A DNA stretch of 64,000 bases from Chryseobacterium sp. BGARF1 (GTDB lineage Bacteria > Bacteroidota > Bacteroidia > Flavobacteriales > Weeksellaceae): contig NZ_LELA01000080.1 in assembly GCF_001677955.1 (NCBI RefSeq), forward strand, positions 1 to 64,000, read 5' to 3'. Under the pieces are notes generated by a model, which did not search any database, was not told where the DNA came from, and was given only the letters and a program-made list of their open reading frames with translations. The translations under genes and the position numbers were made by a program. Positions 24,404 to 33,161 of the stretch are shown piece by piece; positions within the stretch are counted from its first letter, which is position 1, and every line of letters starts with the position of its first letter.

Positions 24404-25165
24404 ATGAAAGGATTTTATAGCGTATTAGGCATTGTGTACATGGTAACGACTTCTTTTTATGTTTCTCCAAAAAACGAGAATGTAAAGAATGAAAATACCA
24501 ACACAAAAAAAATAGAAACTGCAGTTGAAACTAAATCTAAAAAAAGCACAAATGAAATGAGTTCTTCTGAAGAACTTTATAATTCTATCTTATTCGAATC
24601 TGATCATAAACTGAATTTTGATGTTTTTTCTAAAGCTATTTTAGGGTTTTCTAATCTGAAAAAAGCTGGGAAATTAGATGAAAATGCACATTTGCTAACG
24701 ATTTGTGATTTTTCAATATCATCAAATACCAAAAGACTTTGGGTGATTGATATGAATGAGAAAAAAGTTCTTTTTAACTCTTTGGTTGCTCACGGAAAAA
24801 ATACAGGGGAAGAATTTGCAACAAATTTTTCTAATACCGAAAGCTCACTTCAAAGCAGTATGGGTTTCTATATAACAGAATCAACCTACAATGGTGACAA
24901 CGGATATTCTTTAAAACTTTTAGGAATGGATAAAGGTTTTAATGATGCGGCTTACAAAAGAGCTGTCGTAATGCATGGAGCAGATTATGTAAGTGAAGAG
25001 TTTGCTGCAGCACACAAAAGAATCGGAAGAAGCTGGGGTTGCCCTGCAATTCCGAGAGCATTAACGGAGCCGATTATCAATACAATAAAAGGAAAAAATG
25101 TTCTTTTTATTTATTACCCCGATCAGAATTATCTTTCTTCATCGGAATGGTTGAAAGAAGCATAA
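24404..25165 (+). CDS. Murein L,D-transpeptidase catalytic-domain protein
   Basis: 253 residues with an N-terminal hydrophobic segment (FYSVLGIVYMVTTSFYV) acting as signal or anchor, a Lys/Thr-rich linker and a YkuD-related catalytic domain: HGADYVSEEF supplies the His, and GRSWGCPAIP supplies the catalytic Cys at about 212. Such enzymes make or remodel 3-3 crosslinks or attach proteins to peptidoglycan in the periplasm. Own promoter and a strong terminator. Confidence 0.88.
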   Translation: MKGFYSVLGIVYMVTTSFYVSPKNENVKNENTNTKKIETAVETKSKKSTNEMSSSEELYNSILFESDHKLNFDVFSKAILGFSNLKKAGKLDENAHLLTICDFSISSNTKRLWVIDMNEKKVLFNSLVAHGKNTGEEFATNFSNTESSLQSSMGFYITESTYNGDNGYSLKLLGMDKGFNDAAYKRAVVMHGADYVSEEFAAAHKRIGRSWGCPAIPRALTEPIINTIKGKNVLFIYYPDQNYLSSSEWLKEA

Positions 25166-25166
25166 A

Positions 25167-25200
25167 GAAAAAGCAGTCTATATTTAGACTGCTTTTTCTT
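25167..25200 (+). terminator. Terminator of the L,D-transpeptidase-like gene
   Basis: GAAAAAGCAGTCTA and TAGACTGCTTTTTC form a perfect stem right after the stop codon, followed by TTTT. Confidence 0.85.
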
Positions 25201-25295
25201 TTAAAGTTATTCTATCTTTCTTTGTCATTTTGATGAAGAAAGAATTTCTTAATAATCTTAATTACTTAACTAAATCTTAATGGTTTAAATTAAGT

Positions 25296-26537
25296 CTATG
25301 AAAATTTCTTAAACACCAAAGTAGCATTATGTCCTCCAAAGCCGAAGGCGTTACTTAATGCAAATTGAATATTCTTTTCTTTTGCTTCACCAAAAATAAT
25401 ATTTACATCTTTTGGAATGTTTTCATCAATCTTATGAAGATTGATAGTTGGCGGAATAATTCCTTTTTCAATCGCTTTAATCGAAAGAATAGCTTCTGCT
25501 GCTCCTGCTGCTCCCAATAAGTGACCCGTCATTGATTTTGTTGCACTTAGATCAAGGTTTTTACTTCCTTTAAATAATTTGCTGATTCCTTTTAGCTCGA
25601 CCAAATCTCCAAGTGGAGTAGAGGTTGCGTGAGGATTGAGGTAATCAATATCTTCAACGTTTGCTCCGGCTTCATGTAATGCCAATTGCATTGCTTTTAT
25701 TGCCCCAACTCCGTCAGGATGAGGTGCTGTCATATGATACGCATCGGCAGTCATTGCTGCTCCTACCAATTCTGCATATATTTTTGCACCTCTTGCTTTT
25801 GCGTGCTCATATTCTTCTAAAACCAAAGCTCCGGCTCCTTCTCCCATTACAAAACCGTCTCGGTTTTCATCGTAAGGTCGGCTTGCTGTAGCAAAATCAT
25901 CATTTCTTGTAGACATTGCTTTCATTACAGAAAACCCACCAACTGAAGCGGGCGTAATTGCTGCTTCCGAGCCACCGCTGATAATTACTTTAGCTTTTCC
26001 TAAACGGATATAATTAAACGCATCCATCAAAGCGGTATTTCCTGTTGCGCAAGCAGAAATTGTTGTGTAATTAATTCCCTGAAGGCCAAACTTCATAGAA
26101 ATCATTCCCGAAGCCATATTGGCGATAAATTTTGGAACGAAGAAAGGGTTGAATCTCGGATTCTGATCATTAGCTGCAAAATTCATGACCTCACTTTCGA
26201 AAGTCCACATTCCGCCTTGTCCGGTTCCCCAGATTACGCCTGTGTCAAAAGGATCCATTTTTTCAAATTCCAATCCTGAATCGTTTATTGCTTCTGCAGA
26301 TGAATACATTGCGTACTGAGAAAACAGGTCGCTTCTTTTTATTTCGTTGTGATTTAAATATACCTTTGGGTCAAAGTTTTTTACTTCACATGCAAAGTGT
26401 ACTTTAAATTTTTCGGTATCGAAGTGAGTGATTTTATTTGCTCCGCTTACTCCGTTGATGCTGTTTTGCCAGAATTCTTCAACATTATTTCCTAAAGGCG
26501 TTACTGCGCCCAATCCTGTAATGACAACTCTTTTCAT
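25296..26537 (-). CDS. fabF: 3-oxoacyl-ACP synthase II
   Basis: 413 residues, full length. The catalytic Cys is in TTISACATGN (about 163), the two His residues are in NPHATSTPLGD and GHLLGAAGAAEA, and the C-terminal FALSNAFGFGGHN is conserved. It elongates acyl-ACP with malonyl-ACP in fatty acid synthesis. The first His motif has HATST instead of HGTST, a known variation. Upstream lies a hotdog thioesterase. No acpP or fabG is beside it, so this may be a second fabF or one separated from the main fab operon. Confidence 0.93.
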   Translation of the reverse strand: MKRVVITGLGAVTPLGNNVEEFWQNSINGVSGANKITHFDTEKFKVHFACEVKNFDPKVYLNHNEIKRSDLFSQYAMYSSAEAINDSGLEFEKMDPFDTGVIWGTGQGGMWTFESEVMNFAANDQNPRFNPFFVPKFIANMASGMISMKFGLQGINYTTISACATGNTALMDAFNYIRLGKAKVIISGGSEAAITPASVGGFSVMKAMSTRNDDFATASRPYDENRDGFVMGEGAGALVLEEYEHAKARGAKIYAELVGAAMTADAYHMTAPHPDGVGAIKAMQLALHEAGANVEDIDYLNPHATSTPLGDLVELKGISKLFKGSKNLDLSATKSMTGHLLGAAGAAEAILSIKAIEKGIIPPTINLHKIDENIPKDVNIIFGEAKEKNIQFALSNAFGFGGHNATLVFKKFS

Positions 26538-26625
26538 AGATGGCTGTATATATTTTTTAAGTCATTTAAAATCACAATTTTTACTGTTTCACTTATAAAG
26601 ATATTCAGTATTGGCGATTTTATAT

Positions 26626-27051
26626 TTAGTTATTAATTTTAAATAGATTTGAGGTTCCTCTTGCGATAAGTCTTGTTTTATCTGCGTTCCAAATTTCACA
26701 TTGTGCGTTCACAAACTGCTTTCCTCTTTTAATGATTTTCGTTTCGGCTACAATAATATCGTTTTCTTTTGCTGTTGAAAAATAATCGATGCTGTTGTTG
26801 ACAGTTACAATAAAATTTTTTTCATTTAAAGAAAACATGGTTGCTCCAATAATATCATCCATAATTGCTGCCGCTACGCCACCGTGCATATTTCCCATCG
26901 GGTTTAGCCATTCTTCTCTTACGGTGTACTGAAATTCAATTTGACCTTCTTCTGCCGAAATCACAACCGGATTCAGCCATCTCATAAAAGGAGAAGGGGA
27001 TTCCGTAAACTCTTTTCCGATAAATGATTGTAATGCCTTTAACTTATCCAT
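26626..27051 (-). CDS. PaaI-type hotdog thioesterase
   Basis: 141 residues, single hotdog domain. The segment NPMGNMHGGVAAAIMDDIIG matches the PaaI/4HBT family (HGG substrate loop and catalytic Asp). It hydrolyses an acyl- or aryl-CoA, substrate unknown. It starts only 9 bases after the TetR gene ends, so they share a transcript, and fabF lies downstream. This suggests the repressor controls a lipid-related thioesterase. Confidence 0.85.
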   Translation of the reverse strand: MDKLKALQSFIGKEFTESPSPFMRWLNPVVISAEEGQIEFQYTVREEWLNPMGNMHGGVAAAIMDDIIGATMFSLNEKNFIVTVNNSIDYFSTAKENDIIVAETKIIKRGKQFVNAQCEIWNADKTRLIARGTSNLFKINN

Positions 27052-27060
27052 AACATTTAT

Positions 27061-27666
27061 TTATAAAGGATTTTTTTTAATTTCTTCGTTGATGAGTACT
27101 AAAATTCGGTCTAAAGCAAGGTTTAAATGCTTCTCGTCGCCTGTTGTTTTTGAAAGCAAAATTCCACCTTCAATAAGAATAATGAAAAGCGAAGCGTATT
27201 GCTCTGGATCTATTTCCTGTGTGAATTCATTATTGGTCTGTCCGGTTTTGATAATTTTAGAAATAGTTTCTGTCCAATCTTGAAAAGATAATTTCACCTG
27301 ATTATTCAATGCGGGGAAAGTGTCGTCAGATTCTGTAGCAGCATTCATTAACGGACAACCACCGTGTAGAAAAACCAACTGCCAGTTTTTTCTGTAAAAT
27401 GTTACAAAAGCGTATAGTTTATCAGACATCGTTGGAAATTCTTCACTGAATGATCTCATTAAACTTTTTTTGAGAATTCCCGAATTGTATTTGTAAACTT
27501 CGAGTGATACTTCGTCTTTGTTTTCAAAATTTCCGTAGATGCTGCCTTTGGTGAGCCCTGTTGCTTCCGTAATATCCGATAAAGAAGTAGCGGTATAACC
27601 TTTGGTATTAAACAAAGTTGCCGTTTTCTCGATAATGAATTGTTTAGTCTTTTCTGCTTTTGACAT
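27061..27666 (-). CDS. TetR/AcrR family transcriptional regulator
   Basis: 201 residues from the ATG at 27666 (a TTG two codons earlier is less likely). The N-terminal helix-turn-helix (FNTKGYTATSLSDITEATGL, then TKGSIYGNFENKDEV) is at about 15-57; the C-terminal ligand domain resembles the TetR_C_11/AcrR type. It probably represses its own operon, since an inverted repeat overlaps its promoter region. Cotranscribed with the hotdog thioesterase. Confidence 0.9.
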   Translation of the reverse strand: MSKAEKTKQFIIEKTATLFNTKGYTATSLSDITEATGLTKGSIYGNFENKDEVSLEVYKYNSGILKKSLMRSFSEEFPTMSDKLYAFVTFYRKNWQLVFLHGGCPLMNAATESDDTFPALNNQVKLSFQDWTETISKIIKTGQTNNEFTQEIDPEQYASLFIILIEGGILLSKTTGDEKHLNLALDRILVLINEEIKKNPL

Positions 27667-27683
27667 CTTCAAAAATCAACAGA

Positions 27684-27691
27684 CAAATATA
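27684..27691 (-). promoter_or_regulatory. -7 box of the TetR operon
   Basis: TATATTTG on the minus strand, 17 bases from the ATG at 27666 and next to the operator. Confidence 0.55.
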
Positions 27692-27694
27692 CAA

Positions 27695-27716
27695 AAATAT
27701 ACCAATCGGTATATTT
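27695..27716. promoter_or_regulatory. Palindromic operator of the TetR regulator
   Basis: AAATATACC-AATC-GGTATATTT is a perfect 9-bp inverted repeat with a 4-base centre, the ATACCNNNNGGTAT pattern seen in many TetR operators. It starts 4 bases upstream of the -7 box, which fits repression of transcription. Confidence 0.7.
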
Positions 27717-27776
27717 TATTTTTTCATTTAAATTAAATTGTGAGATTTGTTTAATTTGAAGGACTGAAACCTGAGG

Positions 27777-27835
27777 TTTTGGCTAAAGCCAAATAGAGTT
27801 TGATTAAATTAAAAAACGGGCTTTAGCCCGTTTTT
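27777..27835. terminator. Paired GGCTAAAGCC palindromes with terminator
   Basis: TTTGGCTAAAGCCAAA near 27778-27793 and AAACGGGCTTTAGCCCGTTT at 27814-27833 are two separate palindromes with the shared word GGCTAAAGCC/GGGCTTTAGCCC. The second has a T-run on both sides and can end transcription either way. The pair looks like a genus-type extragenic palindrome. Confidence 0.6.
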
Positions 27836-27880
27836 ATTGATGATATAAGATTCCTGTGGAATGAAAAAGTATGTTTTAGC

Positions 27881-28300
27881 TCAGTTAATCAAACTAGCAT
27901 TCAAACTAATTTCAAAGCTGAACGCCTGGCTTACAGGGCAGCCTTCTTCTGCTATTTTAGCATATTTTTGAAAATCTTCTTCAGAAATTCCCGGAATTTT
28001 TGCCGTTAAAGTCAATTCAGATTTAGTGATTTTTCCCACACTTGGATCTAGTGTAATTACTGATTTTGTGGTTAATTCTTCAGGATTGAAACCTGCCTGA
28101 GTTAATTCTGCACTCAGTTTCATGGTGAAACATCCTGCATGAGCTGCTGCTAATAATTCTTCGGGGTTTGTTCCTACTCCTTCTTCGAAACGGCTTCCGA
28201 AAGAATATTGAGTTTGGTTTAAAGTGGTGCTTTGAGTTGTGATATGGCCTTTTCCTTCTTTTACGGTACCGTTCCAAACGGCTGTTGCATTTCGTTTCAT
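27881..28300 (-). CDS. OsmC family peroxiredoxin
   Basis: 139 residues, cytoplasmic. The OsmC/Ohr pattern is complete: an early Arg, GTNPEELLAAAHAGCFTMKL with the first redox Cys, and EEGCPVSQAF with the second Cys. It reduces organic hydroperoxides using two Cys residues. It resembles OsmC rather than Ohr (FEEGVGTNPEEL). Single gene. Confidence 0.9.
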   Translation of the reverse strand: MKRNATAVWNGTVKEGKGHITTQSTTLNQTQYSFGSRFEEGVGTNPEELLAAAHAGCFTMKLSAELTQAGFNPEELTTKSVITLDPSVGKITKSELTLTAKIPGISEEDFQKYAKIAEEGCPVSQAFSFEISLNASLIN

Positions 28301-28337
28301 GTTAAAATTTTGATATTTAAGTTGAATTTAAAGATAC

Positions 28338-28387
28338 AAAAAAGCATGATTTCATAATCATTAAATTATTGAAACCATGCTTTTTTT
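28338..28387 (-). terminator. Terminator of the HMA-TonB receptor operon
   Basis: AAAAAAGCATG with ATTTCA, and TGAAAC with CATGCTTTTTTT, form a long stem with a loop of about 15 bases and T-run. It follows the receptor gene on the minus strand. Confidence 0.65.
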
Positions 28388-28458
28388 AATTTGAGAGTTT
28401 TAAAATGAGCTCATTTGAAAATTATACAAATTTCTCAATTTCAACTTTAGCCTCAACC

Positions 28459-31152
28459 TTAAAATGTTACATCAAACCCAACATAAAAGTTAGCTTTCAT
28501 AATTGGAGCATACACCATTCCACCATCAAAATAATTTCCAAAAGGATTTTTAAAATCCATGATTGCTTTTTCCTGATGATAAGAAGTTAGGTTTTCACCT
28601 CCTAAATAAGCTCTTAATTTTTTATTGAAATTTCTAGAAATCTGTGCATTCAAAACCGCATAAGATTCAGAATACATCGGCAATTGAAATTCTGTAGGGT
28701 TAGTTGATGTATTGGGAAGTCTTTGTTTTCCTACCCAATTCAATGTAGTATCAAAACTCCAGAATCCTTCGTTTTTATTTTTGTTGGTGGCATACGCCAA
28801 GTTTACGAAACCTCTGTGTTTTGCCATGAAAGGAACTTCACGTCTTCCATCCAAATAATCAGCCTGTACGTCATAGTATTTATAAGCCAATCTTACATCA
28901 AAATTCTTGAAAGGGGTGAAATCCCACTGCGTCTGAAATGAGTTGGCAAAAGATTTCCCATCAAGATTATAAAACGTTAATTGCTGAGGTGAACGATCAA
29001 GATCTACCAAAACCTGATCTTGGAAATCTGTTCTGAAAAAATCAGCAACAATAGTAGATTTTTTCCCGAAAATTTTAAATTCCTGCTGTAAGCTCACTCC
29101 GTAATTCCAAGCAATTTCTGGTCTTAAACCATAAATGTCTCCACCGTTTTGTAAAATCTGAATGTTTCTGTTGGATGCAAAATATTGCTGACTTTCTGCA
29201 AAAACATTCGCTGTTCTGAAACCTCTTCCCGCAGAAATTCTAAAAATAGTTTGCGGAGTAAAGTCATATTTAAAATTCAATCTCGGTGTGAACTGTGTTC
29301 CTGCCAAGTTGTGAAAATCGGCTCTTGCTCCTGCAACCAAAGTATATTTTAAGCCTGTCAAAGTATATTCAGCAAAAATTCCAGGAACAATTTCGTTTCT
29401 TTTAAAGTTATCAACTAAATAATTTTCTTCATAACCATCGTATAAGAAACTCGCTCCAGCTTTATATTTATGATTGGTATTTCCTAAAATACTTTCAAAG
29501 ATCAAATTAGAATAATAAGTGTGTTGCTGTCCGGAATAATTTCTCAAACCGAAAAAGCTGTCTTGTTGATGATACACATATTGATTCATCCAGCCTAAGC
29601 TTTGATAAGGTTTTCCTTTAAAAACATAACCCGTTTTGTTCCAAACCTGAAATCTTGAAATGTCAATTCCAACACCGTAAAGTGACTGCTCCTTTTGAGA
29701 AAGCTTTTTATCAAATCCTATTTGTCCTGCAGTTCGTTCATCTTTAATGAAATTAATTCCGAAATGCGATCCAAAACCAGAACGCTCCAAATCGTTATAA
29801 TTCAATAAATAAGCTGCATTGATTTGAGTTCCTTTCGGACGATCAAGAAAATTGTCATCATTCATGTCGGTATCTCCGAAGGTTCCGTTTCCGTGAAGGA
29901 GAAAAGTTTGAGACCATTTATCATTGATTGCTGCTACGTGCGTAACGTTTGCTTCAGCTCTTCCGTTGAAATCGGCAAAAAGGTTTAATGACGTTTCAGG
30001 TGTTTTAGCATTCTTAATAAGTTCTGTATTGATTTGACCGGTAATACTCTCATAACCGTTTGTTACCGTGCTTCCTCCTTTTGTCAGCTGAATGCTTTCG
30101 ATCCATCTTCCTGGAATAAAATTCAATCCGTAAGCGGAAGCCAAGCCTCTGATCTCTGGTAGTAATTCTTTCGTTAAACTCGTGTATTTTTGGTCTAAAC
30201 CTAACATTTTAAGCTGTTTCGTTCCCGTTACAGCATTGCTGAAAGAAACATCAACAGTTGCATTAGTTTCAAAACTTTCAGACAAATTACAACAAGCAGC
30301 TTTTAAAAGTTCTTTAGAATCGATATTAAATACCAATCCAGCTTCTTTTTTACTGATAGAAGTTGCTGCTTTTGATGCAGTGATCGTTACTCCTTCTATG
30401 TTTTTCTCACCAGTTGCATGAGAACTGTGGCTGGAAGCTTCAATGTTAGCTTGTTTTTCTGCAAACTCCTTTTCTGTTTCGTTAGAATGGACTTTTTCGT
30501 TTTTTTCTCCAAACTCAATATCACGGTCGTAAAGACAACATCCCGGAAGCTGCTTGTAAACATCATCCGTTGTTTTATACTTTTCATTATCATGACCTAC
30601 TTCTGCGATTTTTTTAAGAATTTGATCGGCAGATGTTTTAGATGAGTCAAAGTTTAAAGTTACTGTTTGCTTTTCAGCGCTCCATTCCGCAGAGTTTGCT
30701 CCTGCAGATTTTGCTGCTTTTTCTATTCTTGCTTTACAAGATTCGCAATTACCTTTCACAAAAAATTCATTTTCACCTTTAGCGTGATTGTGATTTTCTA
30801 CCTTTGAATTTTCTGTTTTTAAGTCTCTGTCGTAATGACAACATCCCGGAAGTTTCTCATATGTTTCATTAGGAGCTTTGAACTTTTCGTTATCATGACC
30901 AGCTTCTGCAACTTTTTTTAAAACTTCTTCGGGTGAAACTTTTTCTGAGGTTTCTATGGTAAGAGTCTGCGAATCTATGGAATACTGTGCTGATCTTGCA
31001 CCAGCTTTTTTAGCCGTTGTTTCTATTCTCTCTTTACACATCTCGCAGTTTCCTTTTACCTGAAACTGGTTTTTAGAAAGATTTTGAGCTGATACAAATG
31101 TTGCGAATAGTAAGAATGCGCCAAGGATTACCTTGGTAAAATATAATTTCAT
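28459..31152 (-). CDS. TonB-dependent receptor with two N-terminal HMA domains
   Basis: 897 residues. Signal peptide at 1-22. Two tandem heavy-metal-associated (HMA) domains follow, with metal-binding C-x-x-C at 36-39 (CEMC) and about 136-139 (CESC), each ending in a duplicated LPGCCxYDRD module. Then comes a TonB plug (VSFSNAVTGTKQ, PEIRGLASAYGLNFI) and a 22-strand barrel to a C-terminal Phe. It imports a ligand across the outer membrane with TonB energy; periplasmic HMA domains suggest copper or another soft metal. Downstream of two small Cys/His proteins. The fusion and the doubling of the HMA-plus-CC module are unusual. Confidence 0.88.
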   Translation of the reverse strand: MKLYFTKVILGAFLLFATFVSAQNLSKNQFQVKGNCEMCKERIETTAKKAGARSAQYSIDSQTLTIETSEKVSPEEVLKKVAEAGHDNEKFKAPNETYEKLPGCCHYDRDLKTENSKVENHNHAKGENEFFVKGNCESCKARIEKAAKSAGANSAEWSAEKQTVTLNFDSSKTSADQILKKIAEVGHDNEKYKTTDDVYKQLPGCCLYDRDIEFGEKNEKVHSNETEKEFAEKQANIEASSHSSHATGEKNIEGVTITASKAATSISKKEAGLVFNIDSKELLKAACCNLSESFETNATVDVSFSNAVTGTKQLKMLGLDQKYTSLTKELLPEIRGLASAYGLNFIPGRWIESIQLTKGGSTVTNGYESITGQINTELIKNAKTPETSLNLFADFNGRAEANVTHVAAINDKWSQTFLLHGNGTFGDTDMNDDNFLDRPKGTQINAAYLLNYNDLERSGFGSHFGINFIKDERTAGQIGFDKKLSQKEQSLYGVGIDISRFQVWNKTGYVFKGKPYQSLGWMNQYVYHQQDSFFGLRNYSGQQHTYYSNLIFESILGNTNHKYKAGASFLYDGYEENYLVDNFKRNEIVPGIFAEYTLTGLKYTLVAGARADFHNLAGTQFTPRLNFKYDFTPQTIFRISAGRGFRTANVFAESQQYFASNRNIQILQNGGDIYGLRPEIAWNYGVSLQQEFKIFGKKSTIVADFFRTDFQDQVLVDLDRSPQQLTFYNLDGKSFANSFQTQWDFTPFKNFDVRLAYKYYDVQADYLDGRREVPFMAKHRGFVNLAYATNKNKNEGFWSFDTTLNWVGKQRLPNTSTNPTEFQLPMYSESYAVLNAQISRNFNKKLRAYLGGENLTSYHQEKAIMDFKNPFGNYFDGGMVYAPIMKANFYVGFDVTF

Positions 31153-31261
31153 TTTGTTTAAAATTTAGATTAATTGAATTAATGTGACATTCTAACAATG
31201 CAATCGTGTAACAATCATTGGAAGATTGATAAATTGATACATCGTTAAATTAATTTTTTAA

Positions 31262-31624
31262 TTAACCTAGTTTAGGCGGTTGCCAGATTTCTTTTAAACC
31301 GTTTGAAATATAAGGATCAGCGTACTGAACCTGAATTTTTGAGATTGTTTTGAATGAAGAGATTTCTGAAATACTATTTTTCGTAAGATTATTTTCTACG
31401 AAAGTATTACAGGTCATACAAAACGAACAGCAATCGTCGTTGCATGATTTGTGGTCGCTGTTGCTATTTTTAGAATCATGATTGTCATGACTCTTTTCAC
31501 AACATGATTTTTTAGATTCAGCCTTACAGCAGGTTTCCTGTGACGCCTGAGCATAGAAATTATCTTTAGGAATCAGAAAAATTCCCAAGCAAAAGATAAT
31601 TAATAATAGCTGAATCGGTTTCAC
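31262..31624 (-). CDS. Small exported Cys/His-rich protein, metal-related
   Basis: 120 residues with an N-terminal hydrophobic signal (LLLIIFCLGIFLIP). The mature part has many Cys, His and Asp residues: ETCCKAESKKSCCEK, HDNHDSKNSNSDHK, and CNDDCCSFCMTC. This resembles a metal-binding or metal-sensing small protein, related in style to DUF2946-like copper proteins. Same strand and just upstream of the receptor, so probably part of a metal-uptake group. Family not certain. Confidence 0.65.
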   Translation of the reverse strand: MKPIQLLLIIFCLGIFLIPKDNFYAQASQETCCKAESKKSCCEKSHDNHDSKNSNSDHKSCNDDCCSFCMTCNTFVENNLTKNSISEISSFKTISKIQVQYADPYISNGLKEIWQPPKLG

Positions 31625-31646
31625 AGTGCAAATTTACAAAAAATAA

Positions 31647-32279
31647 TTAAAGTGCAGCGCCTACTTGTTTTGCACAGTCATGCCAAGGTTGGCCATGCGC
31701 AGGATTATTCTTTGGTTTTGGTCCTGTATTGGCAACTACCGGTTGCGGAGTTGGAGCTGGTTGTGGAGCTTGTACTTGTGCTGGAGTGTTATTCTGAGCA
31801 GTAGGCTTGCTGTTTAAAGGCTGTCCAACAGCAATATCACATCTATGGCCAGGTTCTCCGTGTGGAGGGTTCATTCCTGGAGCAGTTTTCACAGGTTGAC
31901 CATTTTGAGTAGGCGTTACTTTCGTTGGCTTTACAGAGTTTGGGTCAATCTGAATGGGGCTATTGCCATTCACCTGAATGGCTTGAGGTGCAGAGTTTTG
32001 AGCTGAAGGTGCACCATTTAAAGGCTGCCCCACAGGAATTTCACATTTGTGACCTGGTTGCCCATGTGGAGGATTCATTCCTGGTGCAGTAACCATCGTT
32101 GAACCATTAGAGGTTTTTATTCCTGCCTGATCGATTAATGAGGGTTTTGCATTGGTATTCATCGCAACATTTGGTTGCTGAGTTCCGTTCTCTTCTTTTA
32201 AATATGTTGGTTTTTCGTCTTTTTTACATGAAACTGCAACTAAAGAAGTTGCTAAAAGGGCAAAAAGTAAATTTTTCAT
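31647..32279 (-). CDS. Lipoprotein with repeated GMNPPHGxPGHxC motif
   Basis: 210 residues; a lipobox (LVAVSC) near residue 18 makes it a lipoprotein. The mature chain is Pro/Gln/Asn-rich low complexity. A motif of the form TAPGMNPPHGxPGHxC followed by a VGQPLN-type end occurs twice in full (about 65-90 and 131-157) and a third time in shorter form at the C-terminus (AHGQPWHDC, VGAAL). His and Cys in fixed positions suggest metal binding. It is next to the metal-linked genes. Confidence 0.75.
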   Translation of the reverse strand: MKNLLFALLATSLVAVSCKKDEKPTYLKEENGTQQPNVAMNTNAKPSLIDQAGIKTSNGSTMVTAPGMNPPHGQPGHKCEIPVGQPLNGAPSAQNSAPQAIQVNGNSPIQIDPNSVKPTKVTPTQNGQPVKTAPGMNPPHGEPGHRCDIAVGQPLNSKPTAQNNTPAQVQAPQPAPTPQPVVANTGPKPKNNPAHGQPWHDCAKQVGAAL

Positions 32280-32438
32280 AAGTATATTTCTATTTTTTAG
32301 GCCAATGATTGATGTTTGTATTTACTTTAGTTTAAGCTTACAATTTTACATTAAAAAATGCCCTGAAAAACAAAATTAGCAAAACATTTTGAATTGTTTT
32401 GCTAATTTTTGATTTTATATCGTTAATTTAACGTTCGT

Positions 32439-33125
32439 TTAGTTCTTAACCAAAAGTCTGAAACCTTCACCGTGTACATTGATAATTTCTAAACCTTCAT
32501 CGTCTTTCAGAAGTTTTCTAAGTTTAGCAATATAAACGTCCATACTTCTTGCGGTAAAATAGTTTTCTTTTTTCCAGATTTTTCTTAATGCTAAATCTCT
32601 AGGCATAAAGTCGTTTCTGTGAAGACAAAGCAATTTTAAAAGTTCATTTTCTTTAGGAGAAAGTTTGTATTCGTTATCACCAACTCTCAATTGTCTCAGC
32701 ATAGAATCAAAGAAAATATTGCTGATTTTAAATTGTTCTTGTTCTTCGTTTTCTAAAGTAGAGCTTCTCTGAAGAATTGCTTTTATTTTATATAAAAGTA
32801 ATTCAGTATCAAATGGTTTTGTGATGTAGTCATCTGCCCCCAATTGATAACCTTTCAGAATGTCTTCTCTCATATTTCTTGCGGTCAAGAAGATGATTGG
32901 TGTATTTTTATCGATTTTTTTTACATCTTCTGCTAATGAGAAACCGTCTTTTTTAGGCATCATTACGTCAAAAATGCAAATGTCAAATTCACTTTCTGTA
33001 AATTCTTTTAATCCTTGCTCGCCATCTATGGCAAGGGTCACTTCAAAATTGTTTATCGTAAGATAATCTTTCAGTACGGCACCGAAACTCTGATCGTCTT
33101 CTACTAATAATATTCTGTTGCTCAT
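32439..33125 (-). CDS. rprY: OmpR-family response regulator, RprY-like
   Basis: 228 residues. Receiver at about 3-115: acidic pair EDD at 9-11, phosphorylated Asp in FDVMMPKKDG (about 53), Thr in FLTARN and Lys in ITKPFD. Winged-helix DNA-binding domain from about 130: SPKENELLKLLCLHRND and the recognition region ARSMDVYIAKLRKLL. It regulates transcription with the sensor encoded just upstream. The gene order histidine kinase then regulator and the sequence style match Bacteroidota RprXY. The symbol is by resemblance. Confidence 0.9.
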   Translation of the reverse strand: MSNRILLVEDDQSFGAVLKDYLTINNFEVTLAIDGEQGLKEFTESEFDICIFDVMMPKKDGFSLAEDVKKIDKNTPIIFLTARNMREDILKGYQLGADDYITKPFDTELLLYKIKAILQRSSTLENEEQEQFKISNIFFDSMLRQLRVGDNEYKLSPKENELLKLLCLHRNDFMPRDLALRKIWKKENYFTARSMDVYIAKLRKLLKDDEGLEIINVHGEGFRLLVKN

Positions 33126-33161
33126 ATGTTTTTATATTTTATTATTCGTTTAAAATTATTT

